64,000 nucleotides of DNA from Candidatus Neomicrothrix sp. UBA2974 (GCA_002348705.1 DEAU01000012.1:8784-72783); one strand, 5' to 3'. Shown: positions 24,763 to 33,801, counted from the stretch's first letter. Program-made: numbers and translations. Notes: generated by a model not told the origin, from the sequence alone.

Positions 24763-26379
24763 TCAGTTTCTGATTTCAGCAGTGCCGTTCTTGGCTAAGG
24801 CGACCCAGGTGTTGCCTGGTGACAGATGGATGGCTTCGCCATCGGCGATGAACGTCGCTGGCAGCGCCGAGTCGGGTCGATGCCAATGGCCGCGTATCAC
24901 ATGACCGTCAGTGAATACCCAAGCCTCACCCGATCCCTCGGTTATCGCCTCTGGCGACCGCAGATCGGCTGCCGACCAGCCGTAGGTGATGAACTGCACC
25001 ACCACGTTGGTCGGTGAGATGCGTACCCCGTCGCTGTCGAAATGAGCCGTTCCATTGTGGGTTCGTATCCAGCCTGCGCCATCCCAGTCGTAGTCCACCT
25101 CGGTAAGGCCGAAGTCGATCGAGACGCCTGTGATCGCTTCCGCTGCTGAGTGGAGAACCTGACCGGGATAAAGGTAGATGAATGGCGCCGGTGGCACGTC
25201 GGTGCGGTCCTGGTGGTGTGCCCACAATCGGTCAGTGCCGGTGTACAGGTTGTGTGGAGCGCGTCGCGACTGGTCCCGCCAGTAGTCGTCTTCGTGGGTG
25301 TTGTAGCCGGCGTCTGTTAGAGGCGATTGTCGGAGGACGTTCCGTGTCCCCCAGTTGGCTCCTGAGTAGGCGAACAGGGGACGGTCAAAGCCGGCCAGGA
25401 GTGGCGGATCTGAGGTTCGAGCAGAGCGGACAGGACCGACAGTCTCGGCTGAGGAGGACTGGAAGACAGCCACCAGGCGGGTGACGCCGCCTTCGACGAG
25501 TTCCTCGTAGACAACGTCGGCTTGGTTAACGCCAGACTGCGGATGGGCTCGGGTGACGTTGTCGATCTTGATGGCGAGGGCCGGTCGGGCGACGTCCTCT
25601 CCCTGTGCTCCGGTCCACTTCCGAGTGATGGCCATCTGCTCGTAGCGCAGGATCTCAGCTTCGAATTCGACTATTTCAGCCTCGGCGACGGCAATTAGGC
25701 TGCGAACCTCGCTGATCTCGGCTCGAACTGCCGGCTTGGACTCCTCGATTTCGGCTCTCGACGCCAGCTCGGCCTCCCGGCGCTTGCCAGCGTCTTCGAC
25801 GAGTGCGCGCAGGCCCACCACTGATTCTGCAGTGAGTCGGAGCTCTGCGCGGACCAGATCAATACGGCGTTGAGCCTCCTCAATCACGGAGTCATACAGC
25901 ATGCGATCGCGAACGTTGTCAAGGCCGCCTTCAACTAGTTGGGCCGATTGGGTCAGGACGTCGTTGATCCGCTCGTCGTTACGAACGTACGCGTCGACCG
26001 CCATAGTTTGTCGCAGCGCAGCCGGTGCCTCTCGGGAAGCTAGGACCTCTATGAAGCGATCGGCTACTAGTTCGATTCGGATTGGAAGGAGGTCGAGTTC
26101 GTAGTCCTCTATGCCGATGCGACCGTCGGCCTCGCTGATTTGGCGATCCAGTTCGACGAGGCGGTCTTCCAGTTCGGTGATCTTGGCGTGCCCGTTGGCG
26201 ATGATTGACCGCCGTTCGGAGATTTCTGAGCGGATAGAGGAGATCTCCCCGTCGTAGGGACCAGCCTGGGCCGGAAAGACGCCTGCCGCCAATAATCCGA
26301 CTACTCCGATGGCTACCGTCGCGACGATTGGGCGTCGGGCGCGTGGGCAGAGCACATTGCTAATCGTAGGGTTCGTCAC
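24763..26379 (-). CDS. Exported coiled-coil protein with C-terminal DUF3048 (YerB-like)
   Basis: A 538-residue protein: a signal peptide or N-terminal anchor (VATVAIGVVGLLAAGVFPAQA), a long coiled coil (~42-255) rich in Glu/Arg/Leu, and a DUF3048 domain (~265-535) recognisable by ALAIKIDNVTRAHPQSGVNQ, VYEELVEGGVTRLVAVFQS, GPVRSARTSDP and NVVVQF. DUF3048 proteins (YerB of Bacillus) are cell-surface lipoproteins of unknown role. The coiled coil before it resembles the PcsB/EnvC-type regulators of cell-wall hydrolases. The frame opens at GTG 26379; a TACGAT box (26368-26363) 7 nt before another GTG (26355) suggests that the real start may be 26355. Confidence 0.85.
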   Translation of the reverse strand: MTNPTISNVLCPRARRPIVATVAIGVVGLLAAGVFPAQAGPYDGEISSIRSEISERRSIIANGHAKITELEDRLVELDRQISEADGRIGIEDYELDLLPIRIELVADRFIEVLASREAPAALRQTMAVDAYVRNDERINDVLTQSAQLVEGGLDNVRDRMLYDSVIEEAQRRIDLVRAELRLTAESVVGLRALVEDAGKRREAELASRAEIEESKPAVRAEISEVRSLIAVAEAEIVEFEAEILRYEQMAITRKWTGAQGEDVARPALAIKIDNVTRAHPQSGVNQADVVYEELVEGGVTRLVAVFQSSSAETVGPVRSARTSDPPLLAGFDRPLFAYSGANWGTRNVLRQSPLTDAGYNTHEDDYWRDQSRRAPHNLYTGTDRLWAHHQDRTDVPPAPFIYLYPGQVLHSAAEAITGVSIDFGLTEVDYDWDGAGWIRTHNGTAHFDSDGVRISPTNVVVQFITYGWSAADLRSPEAITEGSGEAWVFTDGHVIRGHWHRPDSALPATFIADGEAIHLSPGNTWVALAKNGTAEIRN

Positions 26380-26434
26380 TCTGGTGGACGGGGCACCCTC
26401 GCTTCTCTCCAGTTGAGGCTCCGAGGTGGTTCTA

Positions 26435-26460
26435 GGCGCTGACTGTATTCAGTCAGCGCC
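26435..26460. terminator. Perfect 10-bp hairpin at the end of fpg
   Basis: GGCGCTGACT (26435-26444) and AGTCAGCGCC (26451-26460) form a perfect 10-bp stem with a 6-nt loop. It covers the last codons and stop of fpg (stop at 26453-26455 on the minus strand). No T-run follows on either strand, so it is either a Rho-independent-like 3' stabiliser or a terminator of the non-U-tract actinobacterial type. Confidence 0.5.
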
Positions 26461-27280
26461 TTTGGCATATGACGCACCTTGTGGTGGTTCGCTGATCAAA
26501 GATCTGAACCACTAACTGTGACCCACAGCGTCGACAGGGCAGTCCTCCTCGTCCGTAGCAGTCCAGCCGTTTCTGGTTGCGGCCCGTATCTCCGTCCGGT
26601 TTCCGGTAGTCCCTAAGCGTGGTTCCGCCGTGTTGCAGCGACTCGGACAGCACTTCGCGGAGGTGTTCCAGGAGGCGGTCGGCTCGTTCGAGTCCGACCC
26701 GCCGAGTTCCGGGGTGGATACGGGCCCGCCAGAGTGCCTCGTCGGCGTAAATATTGCCGATACCAGCGATGGGTCGCTGCGACAGGAGCTGGGTCTTGAT
26801 CCGCCTGCGACTCTTGGTCAACGAGCTGTGGAACACTGCGGCATCAAGGGCAGGGTCAAAGGGTTCCGGTCCCAGTCGATGCAGGGTTGGTAGAGACCGG
26901 TAGTCATTAGCCGGGACGACGGCTATGCGGCCGAACCGTCGGACATCCCGGAACCAGAGGTGGCGGCCATCAGCGAGTGTCCACGAGGCACGCTGATAGG
27001 GATCATCGGGAAGAGAGTCGTTTACGTAGAGTGCGCCAGTCATTCCGAGATGGACTACGAGTTGTCGTTCAGAGTACCCACCTTTGTCGTCGACGGAGTT
27101 GGTCAGGGCGAAGAGCAGATACTTGCCCCGCCTCTCAAGGCAGCGGATTCGATAGCCGGTGGCGTCACTGGCTTCGGCGAATTTTGGAGAGGGATGGGCT
27201 CGTCCGCTGATGATGGTGGAACCGACGACCATTGGTTCGAGTTGGCAGCGGACCGTTTCGACCTCGGGAAGCTCTGGCAC
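26453..27280 (-). CDS. mutM: Formamidopyrimidine-DNA glycosylase
   Basis: A 275-residue Fpg/MutM that excises 8-oxoguanine and formamidopyrimidines. The N-terminal catalytic motif PELPEVETVR follows the initiator, so Pro2 is available as Schiff-base nucleophile. LVVHLGMTGALYV, GIGNIYADEALWRARIHPG (H2TH region) and a C-terminal zinc finger with four cysteines (CYGRGGLPCRRC ... CVICQR) are all present. Start is GTG 27280 with a TACCGT box (minus strand 27292-27287) 6 nt upstream: a leaderless start. Complete and probably active. Confidence 0.95.
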   Translation of the reverse strand: MPELPEVETVRCQLEPMVVGSTIISGRAHPSPKFAEASDATGYRIRCLERRGKYLLFALTNSVDDKGGYSERQLVVHLGMTGALYVNDSLPDDPYQRASWTLADGRHLWFRDVRRFGRIAVVPANDYRSLPTLHRLGPEPFDPALDAAVFHSSLTKSRRRIKTQLLSQRPIAGIGNIYADEALWRARIHPGTRRVGLERADRLLEHLREVLSESLQHGGTTLRDYRKPDGDTGRNQKRLDCYGRGGLPCRRCGSQLVVQIFDQRTTTRCVICQRR

Positions 27281-27358
27281 CGATCTACGGTATCGGTGGA
27301 CTACTGGAGATCAGAATCGCACCCCGGGTGAAGGCGGACGGTGGGTTAGGTTGCCCAT

Positions 27359-28201
27359 ATGGTTGCGGTGGCCGTTGTGAACCAGAAGGGCGGGGTGGGA
27401 AAGACCACGGTAGTCCTCGGTCTTGCCTCAGCGGCTTCGGCGCGGGGAACTCAGGTTTTGGTAGTCGACTTGGATCCGCAAGGCAACGCCACTACCGGCC
27501 TTGGCGTGTTCGAGCCGGGTCCAGGCGTCGACGAGGTACTAGCCGTTGAGAGTCCCGGAGGGTTGGCCGCCATCGTAGAAGACAGTGCTTGGCCTGTTGA
27601 CGTCGGACCACCACCTCGGTTGGCAGCCTCCTCGCCAAGCCTCGCTGTTCGCGAACCGCAACTCGCGACCGACCCGCTTGGGGCCCAGGACCGGTTGGCA
27701 ATGGCGATGCGTGGTGGGATGATCACAAATGAGGGAAGCGTCCAGGAAGCTGATTTGCCGTTGGTCCTTATCGATTGCCCGCCGTCGCTGGGACTGTTGA
27801 CTGTCAACGCTTTGTTCGCCGCTGACTCGGTCTTACTGGTGACGGAGCCCGGAGCCTGGGCAGTCGACGGGGTAGGTCGCATGATTCAAACCATTGAACG
27901 GATCCGAATGCGTCGCTCTAATGGACTTCCAGAGGAGATGGGAATCGCCGTCAATCGTCTGGGTCGGACCCGTGACGGCCGGTACTGGGACCAACAACTC
28001 CGCGCCGCGTATCCGGATCGTTGCCTGCCGCCTGTCCATCTTCGGGCGGCTGTATCTGAGGCTGCCGCCCAGTCGCTGCCCATCCACGGCCTAGGTCGCC
28101 GGCCAGGAGTGGCCGAGGCATCTGCCGAATTCGACGCTCTTCTGGACCGGATACTTCCTTCGGTGGCTGAGACCAACATTTCGCATGACAGGAGCGCCTG
28201 A
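27359..28201 (+). CDS. ParA/MinD-type partitioning ATPase (orphan)
   Basis: A 280-residue ParA-family ATPase: deviant Walker A NQKGGVGKTTVV at the N-terminus, VLVVDLDPQGNATTGLG (switch I/A'), and LVLIDCPPSLGLLTVNAL (switch II). It would form nucleotide-dependent dimers on DNA or membrane and position a cargo. No parB or parS-like repeat is nearby, so it is an orphan family member, not the chromosomal par system. Its stop overlaps the next ATG by one base, and that small protein has a C-terminal membrane anchor. A TAGGTT box (27347-27352) 6 nt before the ATG suggests a leaderless start. Confidence 0.9.
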   Translation: MVAVAVVNQKGGVGKTTVVLGLASAASARGTQVLVVDLDPQGNATTGLGVFEPGPGVDEVLAVESPGGLAAIVEDSAWPVDVGPPPRLAASSPSLAVREPQLATDPLGAQDRLAMAMRGGMITNEGSVQEADLPLVLIDCPPSLGLLTVNALFAADSVLLVTEPGAWAVDGVGRMIQTIERIRMRRSNGLPEEMGIAVNRLGRTRDGRYWDQQLRAAYPDRCLPPVHLRAAVSEAAAQSLPIHGLGRRPGVAEASAEFDALLDRILPSVAETNISHDRSA

Positions 28202-28530
28202 TGGCTGGCTACGACCCACAATCCCGACGACCACGACCCTCGCTGCCCACTGACATCCCGGTTGACGGCTTGCTTGACGCTGAGGTTGGTAAAGCAGATG
28301 TCTTGTCCGGCAATTCGATCGGCGGGGGCGATCCGGCAGAAGAGATGCCCACCGATAGCGGTCGGACTGCCAGTGAAGGGTCCGATAGCGGCCTGCAGCC
28401 CTTTGAGGCACCACCCATCGAAATGACTGATGAGCGCGCGGACCTCCTTCACCGGCTTGGTTTGTTGGCTGCAGTCGCTGCCCTCGTTGCAGTACTGATG
28501 CTCTGGCGGCGCCGTCGACGGGATGGCTGA
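28201..28530 (+). CDS. Small tail-anchored membrane protein next to ParA
   Basis: Not recognised. 109 residues: a polar, acidic N-terminal two thirds and one C-terminal hydrophobic helix (~84-101) closed by RRRRRDG, the pattern of a tail-anchored protein with its bulk in the cytosol. Its ATG overlaps the parA stop (TGATGG), so the two are translationally coupled. Inference: it may be the membrane partner of the orphan ParA. The 235 bp after it contain no gene or clear signal. Confidence 0.7.
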   Translation: MAGYDPQSRRPRPSLPTDIPVDGLLDAEVGKADVLSGNSIGGGDPAEEMPTDSGRTASEGSDSGLQPFEAPPIEMTDERADLLHRLGLLAAVAALVAVLMLWRRRRRDG

Positions 28531-28765
28531 GGTCTCTAGCGGGCGAGCGGCGTCCGATCTGGCTGAGCTCAATCCGGCAGCCGAGTCGGTGTTCAGTGGA
28601 ACTTTCTAGGCCGAAGCGCATCCAACTTCTCGACGTCGAATGCCGAGAGATGTTCAGCACAATGGAGGATTTATATCTGGTGATTACGGACGCGGCCGAC
28701 TAGACCAGGTCCGGTTCTTTCGAAGTCGGAGCCATTAGGTGCTGGCAGGGGTTTGTGACACGAGG

Positions 28766-29653
28766 TCACCCCTTCAGGATCCCTCGGATAGCAGAAGCAA
28801 GATCGGGGGCAGCAAACTCAAAACCTGAGTCCTTCAATCTGGCCGGTCGCACCCGGGTGCTGGCGAGCAGCAGGTCATCAGCCATCTGGCCTAGGGCGAT
28901 GCGCAGTGCCGCGGCTGGTGCCGGAATTGCAGCCGGGCGACGGGTGGCTCGGGCGAGGGTTTGGGTGAACTCCGCGTTTCGGCAGCACCCGGGAGCCACG
29001 AGATTCACGGCGCCCCCCAGGGGCGAGTCAAGCAGGTGGGCTATGGCTCGAACCTGATCCTGAAGCGTGATCCATGACCACCACTGTTCACCGCTGCCTA
29101 GTCGTCCACCAAGACCCATGCGAGTAAGGGCGAGCATGCGCGCAAACGCTCCTCCTTGGCGAGTGCAGACAATTCCGGTACGAAGTAAGACAAGACGCGT
29201 GTCCGAAGTGGATATCGGAGCTGCGGCTTCCTCCCACCGTCGGCACACTTCGGCTAGAAAGCCCGTGCCCGGTTCCGACTCCTCGAATAGTTCCTCATCG
29301 CCGCGGCTTCCATAGATGCCGATAGCCGAGGCAGAAATAACAACTTCAGGCCTCTGGTCAAGCGCGGTGAGAGCGTCTGCCAGCAACTCGGTGCCCTTGA
29401 CCCGACTGTCCATAATCCTTGCCTTCTTGGCTGTGGTCCATCGGCCGTCTATCCGCTCGCCCGCTAGATGTACCACTGCGTCCACATCTCTGAGTCCGTG
29501 CTCGTCAATTTGGCCGGAGTCGGGATTCCATCGGACCCCGTGGTCTGGTGGTTTCCTCCCTACAGGTATGACAAGGTCGCCGCGCTGTTCAAGGAACTTC
29601 GTCAGCGAACCTCCAATCAGTCCCGAGGCTCCGGTTACGGCAACTCTGCGCAT
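28766..29653 (-). CDS. TIGR01777-family NAD(P)-dependent epimerase (YfcH/SulA-like)
   Basis: A 295-residue atypical SDR. It begins with RRVAVTGASGLIGGSLTKFL (GxxGxxG), has VVHLAGERIDGRWTTAKKARI, the very typical MDSRVKGTELLADAL, SASAIGIYGSRGDE, GGRLGSGEQWWSWITLQD and the C-terminal segment after ARPARLKDSGF. The function of the family is unsettled; it is found near lipid and cell-division genes in many bacteria. Length is typical (~300). Divergent spacer of 190 bp to the DUF1295 gene. Confidence 0.9.
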   Translation of the reverse strand: MRRVAVTGASGLIGGSLTKFLEQRGDLVIPVGRKPPDHGVRWNPDSGQIDEHGLRDVDAVVHLAGERIDGRWTTAKKARIMDSRVKGTELLADALTALDQRPEVVISASAIGIYGSRGDEELFEESEPGTGFLAEVCRRWEEAAAPISTSDTRLVLLRTGIVCTRQGGAFARMLALTRMGLGGRLGSGEQWWSWITLQDQVRAIAHLLDSPLGGAVNLVAPGCCRNAEFTQTLARATRRPAAIPAPAAALRIALGQMADDLLLASTRVRPARLKDSGFEFAAPDLASAIRGILKG

Positions 29654-29843
29654 ATGGCTTCCGTCCGTTCACTCAGTAGTTTGCTCAGGTGGTCGAGCCG
29701 ATCGGCCAAATCTATTCTCCGCGATCTCAACTAGGCATCATCAGTAGACCCATCGTGAGCTGGCGGTGCTAGTTCAACGGTCAACCAGACTCCGGGCGCC
29801 TAGGCGACCGGTCCGATCCCGAGGTAAATCAAGAGGTTCATAA

Positions 29844-30725
29844 ATGGCGACTCGGACAGCAATCGTTTCGATCTTCGTAGTGCTTGTTCTTGGGGTAGTG
29901 GTGACCTTGGCTGGCAGTGAAGGAAGTGTTGAGAGGTTTGGCCTACCGGTGTTTGCGTGGGTGAGCATGGTGATTTTTTTCATTCAGTGGGCGGTGTTCT
30001 TGTTCGCTTGGGCGACCCATAGTGAAAGATTTTTCGATCTGACCGGATCGTTCACATATCTGGTAGCCGTTTTGTTGTGCATAGTGATGACAGGTTCGCC
30101 GGCGCCGCATTCATTTCTCGTCGCCGCGATGGTCGCCGTATGGGCGTTAAGGCTTGGAACCTTCCTAACAGCACGCGTCCGTGCCGCCGGTTCTGACTCT
30201 CGCTTTGACGCAATGAAGAACAGGTTCGCCTGGTTCCTCTTTACCTGGACTACGCAGGGGCTTTGGGTGCTAGTCGCTGCCGGGGCGACGCTGGCAGCTA
30301 TTAGTCGGCCAGAACGAACCCCAGTCGGAACTCTCGCCATTGTCGGTTCTTGCATCTGGGCTATCGGATTTGGTGCTGAGGTGATTGCAGACGAGCAGAA
30401 GCGACGCTTTCGCTCGGTACCCCAGAATCGGAACAGCTTCATCACTACTGGCCTTTGGAGTTGGTCACGACATCCGAATTATGCGGGTGAGATCCTCCTT
30501 TGGTTCGGAATCGCTGTGGCGTCCTTACCGGCATTGGAGGGCTGGGGGCTCCTCACTCTCGTGTCACCAGTCTTCGTCTGGGCTCTTCTTACGAGGGTTA
30601 GCGGTATTCCCATTCTCGAGACGGCTGCGGATAGAAGATGGGGAGACCGGGTGGACTACCAGTCCTACAAGGCGCGCACACCGGCCTTATTTCCTCGCTT
30701 CAGTGGGATTCGTCAGTCCAAATAG
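29844..30725 (+). CDS. DUF1295 membrane protein (steroid 5-alpha-reductase-like)
   Basis: A 293-residue polytopic membrane protein of the DUF1295/isoprenylcysteine methyltransferase-like superfamily. The C-terminal signature SRHPNYAGEILLWFGIAVA binds NAD(P)H in relatives, and GTLAIVGSCIWAIGFGAEVIADEQKRRFR precedes it (helix plus loop). About seven helices are visible. Enzymes of this fold reduce C=C bonds of steroids or fatty acyl groups. Its stop overlaps the acyltransferase stop on the other strand by 13 bp. Confidence 0.85.
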   Translation: MATRTAIVSIFVVLVLGVVVTLAGSEGSVERFGLPVFAWVSMVIFFIQWAVFLFAWATHSERFFDLTGSFTYLVAVLLCIVMTGSPAPHSFLVAAMVAVWALRLGTFLTARVRAAGSDSRFDAMKNRFAWFLFTWTTQGLWVLVAAGATLAAISRPERTPVGTLAIVGSCIWAIGFGAEVIADEQKRRFRSVPQNRNSFITTGLWSWSRHPNYAGEILLWFGIAVASLPALEGWGLLTLVSPVFVWALLTRVSGIPILETAADRRWGDRVDYQSYKARTPALFPRFSGIRQSK

Positions 30726-31789
30726 GCGGAGTGGGTTGCCACCCAGGTATCGAACTCGACCCAACGGGCGTCCAGCCATCCGACAAGATCGGTCTCATTG
30801 TCGCTCTTCGGAACGGCGGAACGCTCGATGCGTTGAGCAGCGAACCTAAGTGGCGTTTTGAAAGGGACATTTCGCCAAAGGTCGCTTAGAGTTCGAAAGT
30901 CTGAGACGCCGACGTGGTTGAGAAACAAGAGGTCGGTGCTCGGTGCTCTTCTGAGTGCGGCGAGAACACCTGCCGTGCGAATCGGGAGGACCCGACATAG
31001 TCGTTTTGCCTGCGGCAACCGTTCGGGAGCGGTTGCTGCGAGAGCTTTGATGGAACGATTCAGCTTGGCCTGAGAGAAACGGGTTCCTTCGGGGAAGATC
31101 ACGATGGCCTCGTCAGGAGAGAGGTCTTCAGCTAGGTGACCGATGTTGAGGATTTCGTCATGATTGTTCGCTGTATCGCGATCCACGAAGTAGTTCGGTA
31201 TCCGGTGGCCGACAATGTCTAGGCATGGGTCCCATAGCAGTTGCCGCTTCAGGACGAAACGTGGTCGCAGTCCTGAAGAGGACAGCATTGCTGCTACTAG
31301 GAGTGCGTCGCCTTGGCTTCCATGTCTAGCAAGGACGATCAAGGGTCCGTCCCGGCTCAAAGGGGACGGATCGTCGAGTTGAAAACGCAGGTCGAGTAGG
31401 CATTTGGCGCCGCGGACTAGGCCGGTCGCCCACCATCTCTGAAGTCGGCTATGAGCTCGGAACGATGGGTCGCTCTGAAGGCGTCTCGAAGGAGCAAACC
31501 TCAGCCAGAGAAAACCGGCACCGAGTACGCCAAATGTTTCGAGGCCCGCCCACCAGACGGCATAGAGCGCGACTCGGACTGTGGGCCAACGTCGTTTCAG
31601 TGAGAGATCGATTAGGAAACCGATAACCATTGCCGGGACGAGCAGAGCTAAGAAAACCAGGAATCCCAGCAGGGTTCCCGGCACCGTCACGGCTCGGCGA
31701 CGCAGACGCTTTGACTGACTCGAATCCTGTGCCGACCAGACAAGCTGGGGAGTCGGGAGGTGTTGAGGAGATACCGTTTCAGGCCCCAT
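30713..31789 (-). CDS. 1-Acylglycerol-3-phosphate acyltransferase-like protein
   Basis: A 358-residue PlsC-fold acyltransferase with an N-terminal membrane segment (TLLGFLVFLALLVPAMVIGF). The catalytic HxxxxD is VLARHGSQGDALL and the substrate block is IFPEGTRFS. It would acylate lysophosphatidic acid or another glycerolipid at the membrane. The frame opens at GTG 31840, but ATG 31789 leaves only an 11-bp overlap with the upstream PPOX gene and is preferred. The ~60 C-terminal residues beyond the fold are typical of the longer actinobacterial relatives. Confidence 0.85.
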   Translation of the reverse strand: MGPETVSPQHLPTPQLVWSAQDSSQSKRLRRRAVTVPGTLLGFLVFLALLVPAMVIGFLIDLSLKRRWPTVRVALYAVWWAGLETFGVLGAGFLWLRFAPSRRLQSDPSFRAHSRLQRWWATGLVRGAKCLLDLRFQLDDPSPLSRDGPLIVLARHGSQGDALLVAAMLSSSGLRPRFVLKRQLLWDPCLDIVGHRIPNYFVDRDTANNHDEILNIGHLAEDLSPDEAIVIFPEGTRFSQAKLNRSIKALAATAPERLPQAKRLCRVLPIRTAGVLAALRRAPSTDLLFLNHVGVSDFRTLSDLWRNVPFKTPLRFAAQRIERSAVPKSDNETDLVGWLDARWVEFDTWVATHSAYLD

Positions 31790-32213
31790 CGAAGAGTCCC
31801 GAACTGCCGAGGATTCGTCGCGCGTCCACAGTGATGACACGTCGATCGGGTCCCCGATCCTTCGGCGGCCGGTAGCGGATCGAGTAGGCCTCTATAGCAG
31901 ATCTACACGTACTGAAGTCTTCGCTGACCTTGGCAGGGCCCTCGATAGTCAACCATCGACCTCCGTCTACTTGGCAGATGGATGCATTCAGGGACCCCTC
32001 AGCAAGTAAGCGAGCTTTCAGGCTTCCTGACCAGGTGATGACGCGAGCGCAGCCCTCGTTGCTGGACCAGGTAAAGCCGACGGGAGTGGTATGGGGCCGA
32101 CCGTCAGGGCGGACGATTGTGAGAGTGGCGAGATGGCGTTCGGCTACGAACTCGTGGAACGAGGGCCCCGTAGAACATGGAGGACTTGTGCGCATATCAA
32201 GTTGTTCCTTCAA
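31779..32213 (-). CDS. PPOX-class flavin/F420-dependent enzyme
   Basis: A 144-residue split beta-barrel protein of the pyridoxamine-phosphate-oxidase-like class (TIGR03618 group). FVAERHLATLTIVRPDGRPH then TTPVGFTW is the family start, and AYSIRYRPPKDRGPDRRVITVD the end. In actinobacteria, members bind FMN or the deazaflavin F420 and reduce diverse small molecules. Start at 32213 or an in-frame ATG at 32195. It overlaps the acyltransferase by 11 bp; the 264 bp upstream to the next gene contain nothing I can support. Confidence 0.85.
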   Translation of the reverse strand: MKEQLDMRTSPPCSTGPSFHEFVAERHLATLTIVRPDGRPHTTPVGFTWSSNEGCARVITWSGSLKARLLAEGSLNASICQVDGGRWLTIEGPAKVSEDFSTCRSAIEAYSIRYRPPKDRGPDRRVITVDARRILGSSGLFDGA

Positions 32214-32477
32214 TAGCGTTTCGTTCCACCCCTATAAGAGCCACTCGATTGTTGGACAAGGTTTCGAACTCTCGAGTCAAGATGCTCGACCCCCTTTCAG
32301 GCTTGCGATTTTCGTTTTCCGTTCCGTGGCGAGCCTCACAGGCGCCCGTCTGGCTTGGCGAATCGGCTGAAGGCGGAGAGTGAGTTGGCAACGGGCTAGC
32401 TGTGTGAATCTTTCGACGCAAGGTCGAGACGAAGGCGGTCGGCCCTATTTGGCCCTCGGTAGGACAATTTCACTGCG

Positions 32478-33083
32478 CTACCGACTGTGAGTCGGGGGGC
32501 GAGGCAAGATGTCAACGCGGAGTTTCACGTGGCTCGGTCGTCTTGGTGGTTCGGTGAATCCAAATCCGAGGTGACCGGAGATCGGTGCGAGTTCTCCGCA
32601 GGAATCGCCGTCTACCGTGGCTCTGCTCTGCTTAATCCAACTCAACGACCTAGTCCTGTACCACTCCGTTGCCCCGGTAGGGCTTACGCCATTAGTCCGC
32701 ACACCCATAATGCGTTGCGCCAGAGCGCTCTCTAAGCTGCCGGTTACCCAACGGGGGCGCCATGGGAATGGGATCGGCTGTCCACTAGCCAGCTTGATGG
32801 CAAGCGGGCCAGCAATGACCTCTATCTTTTGACCATCTAGATGAGCCGATACCTCGGTATGGATGAACTCTGAGAACGGATACACGTTCGTTATGTAGGA
32901 AGCAGCTTTCTCGGAGGCAACTAGAATTCGACGACTGTCCGGTGGGGCCCACATGACATCGGTGAATCGGCCGATCGGGCTGGTCTCCCAATCGCCAATC
33001 ACGAATCGGTGGCCCGACGCAGTGCCAAACGAAGTGATCGAACCCTTCAGGGTTTCCAGGCTTTTCGATGGACTTATCCCCAT
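32478..33083 (-). CDS. Conserved hypothetical protein
   Basis: About 201 residues from ATG 33083 (MGISPSKSLETLKGS); the frame opens at 33119. It is a soluble beta-rich protein with SGHRFVIGDWETSPIGRFTD, VMWAPPDSRRILVASEKAA, and PRWVTGSLESALAQRIMGVR. I have the impression of a family that recurs in actinobacteria but I cannot name a function. No signal peptide or membrane helix. Neighbours on the same strand are a PPOX protein and a HD oxygenase, without tight coupling. Confidence 0.65.
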   Translation of the reverse strand: MGISPSKSLETLKGSITSFGTASGHRFVIGDWETSPIGRFTDVMWAPPDSRRILVASEKAASYITNVYPFSEFIHTEVSAHLDGQKIEVIAGPLAIKLASGQPIPFPWRPRWVTGSLESALAQRIMGVRTNGVSPTGATEWYRTRSLSWIKQSRATVDGDSCGELAPISGHLGFGFTEPPRRPSHVKLRVDILPRPPTHSR

Positions 33084-33165
33084 GCCTAATCTCCGAGAAT
33101 TACTTGACTTCCCCTTCAAGTATCAGTTGGACAAGATTCCATCCGAGTTTCAGATTGCAAATAAT

Positions 33166-33801
33166 TTAGGACCCCGGATTAGCTAGATCGCGAGCGAAGA
33201 AGTCAGTCACCAGCGTTTCAAAATCTCCCAGAGGGAGCTCGCTGTAGGACGGATCGAAACAGTTCTGATCGTATTCCTGACAGAACGCTGCACAATCATC
33301 AAACCACTCGTGATCGCGAAAGGCATCACGAGCGTTGCGATCGCCGCCGTCTAGGTGGAAATAGTAATAACCCTGGAAAAGGCCGTGGTGTCGAACAATC
33401 CAATAGGTGCGCTCTTCTACGTATGGTCGAAGGATCTCGGCTGCCGCTGCGCTGTGGTTCCAGGGAGCAATTGGCTCACCAATGTCGTGCAATAGGGCTG
33501 CCACCACCATTTCCTCGGACTCGTTGTTACGCAATGCTCTCGTAGCGCTTTGAAGACTGTGCCGAAAGCGGTCGATTGGGTAGCCGAAGGTTGGGCCCTC
33601 CAACTCGCGTAGGAGTCGCAGCGCTTGGTTTGCAACCTCAGCACTGTCTACAGCCTGATAGTGCTCCCCAATGATTTTCGCATCCTCGGGAGTCATGTCC
33701 TCCATATGGATAAAACTGACAGTTCCCAGGGGAGGGGATTCGGTCGAGTTCACTTTCACCTCGAGAGCGCTAGACGATCCATCGGTTTTGCTTGTTTTCA
33801 T
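33166..33801 (-). CDS. HD-domain protein of the PhnZ/TmpB-type mixed-valence diiron oxygenase family
   Basis: A 211-residue HD protein. The residues fit the diiron pattern of PhnZ/TmpB/MIOX-like oxygenases: H81 in FRHSLQSATRAL, H105-D106 in ALLHDIGE, H116 in NHSAAAAEIL, H138/H139 in IVRHHGLFQG and D178 in EYDQNCFDP. PhnZ and TmpB oxidatively cleave the C-P bond of alpha-hydroxyphosphonates, and TmpB yields glycine betaine, which would suit the betaine theme of the island. However, many HD proteins of this length have unassigned functions, and no Fe/2-oxoglutarate partner (TmpA/PhnY) is in the window. Start at 33801; M33 is an alternative. Confidence 0.7.
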   Translation of the reverse strand: MKTSKTDGSSSALEVKVNSTESPPLGTVSFIHMEDMTPEDAKIIGEHYQAVDSAEVANQALRLLRELEGPTFGYPIDRFRHSLQSATRALRNNESEEMVVAALLHDIGEPIAPWNHSAAAAEILRPYVEERTYWIVRHHGLFQGYYYFHLDGGDRNARDAFRDHEWFDDCAAFCQEYDQNCFDPSYSELPLGDFETLVTDFFARDLANPGS

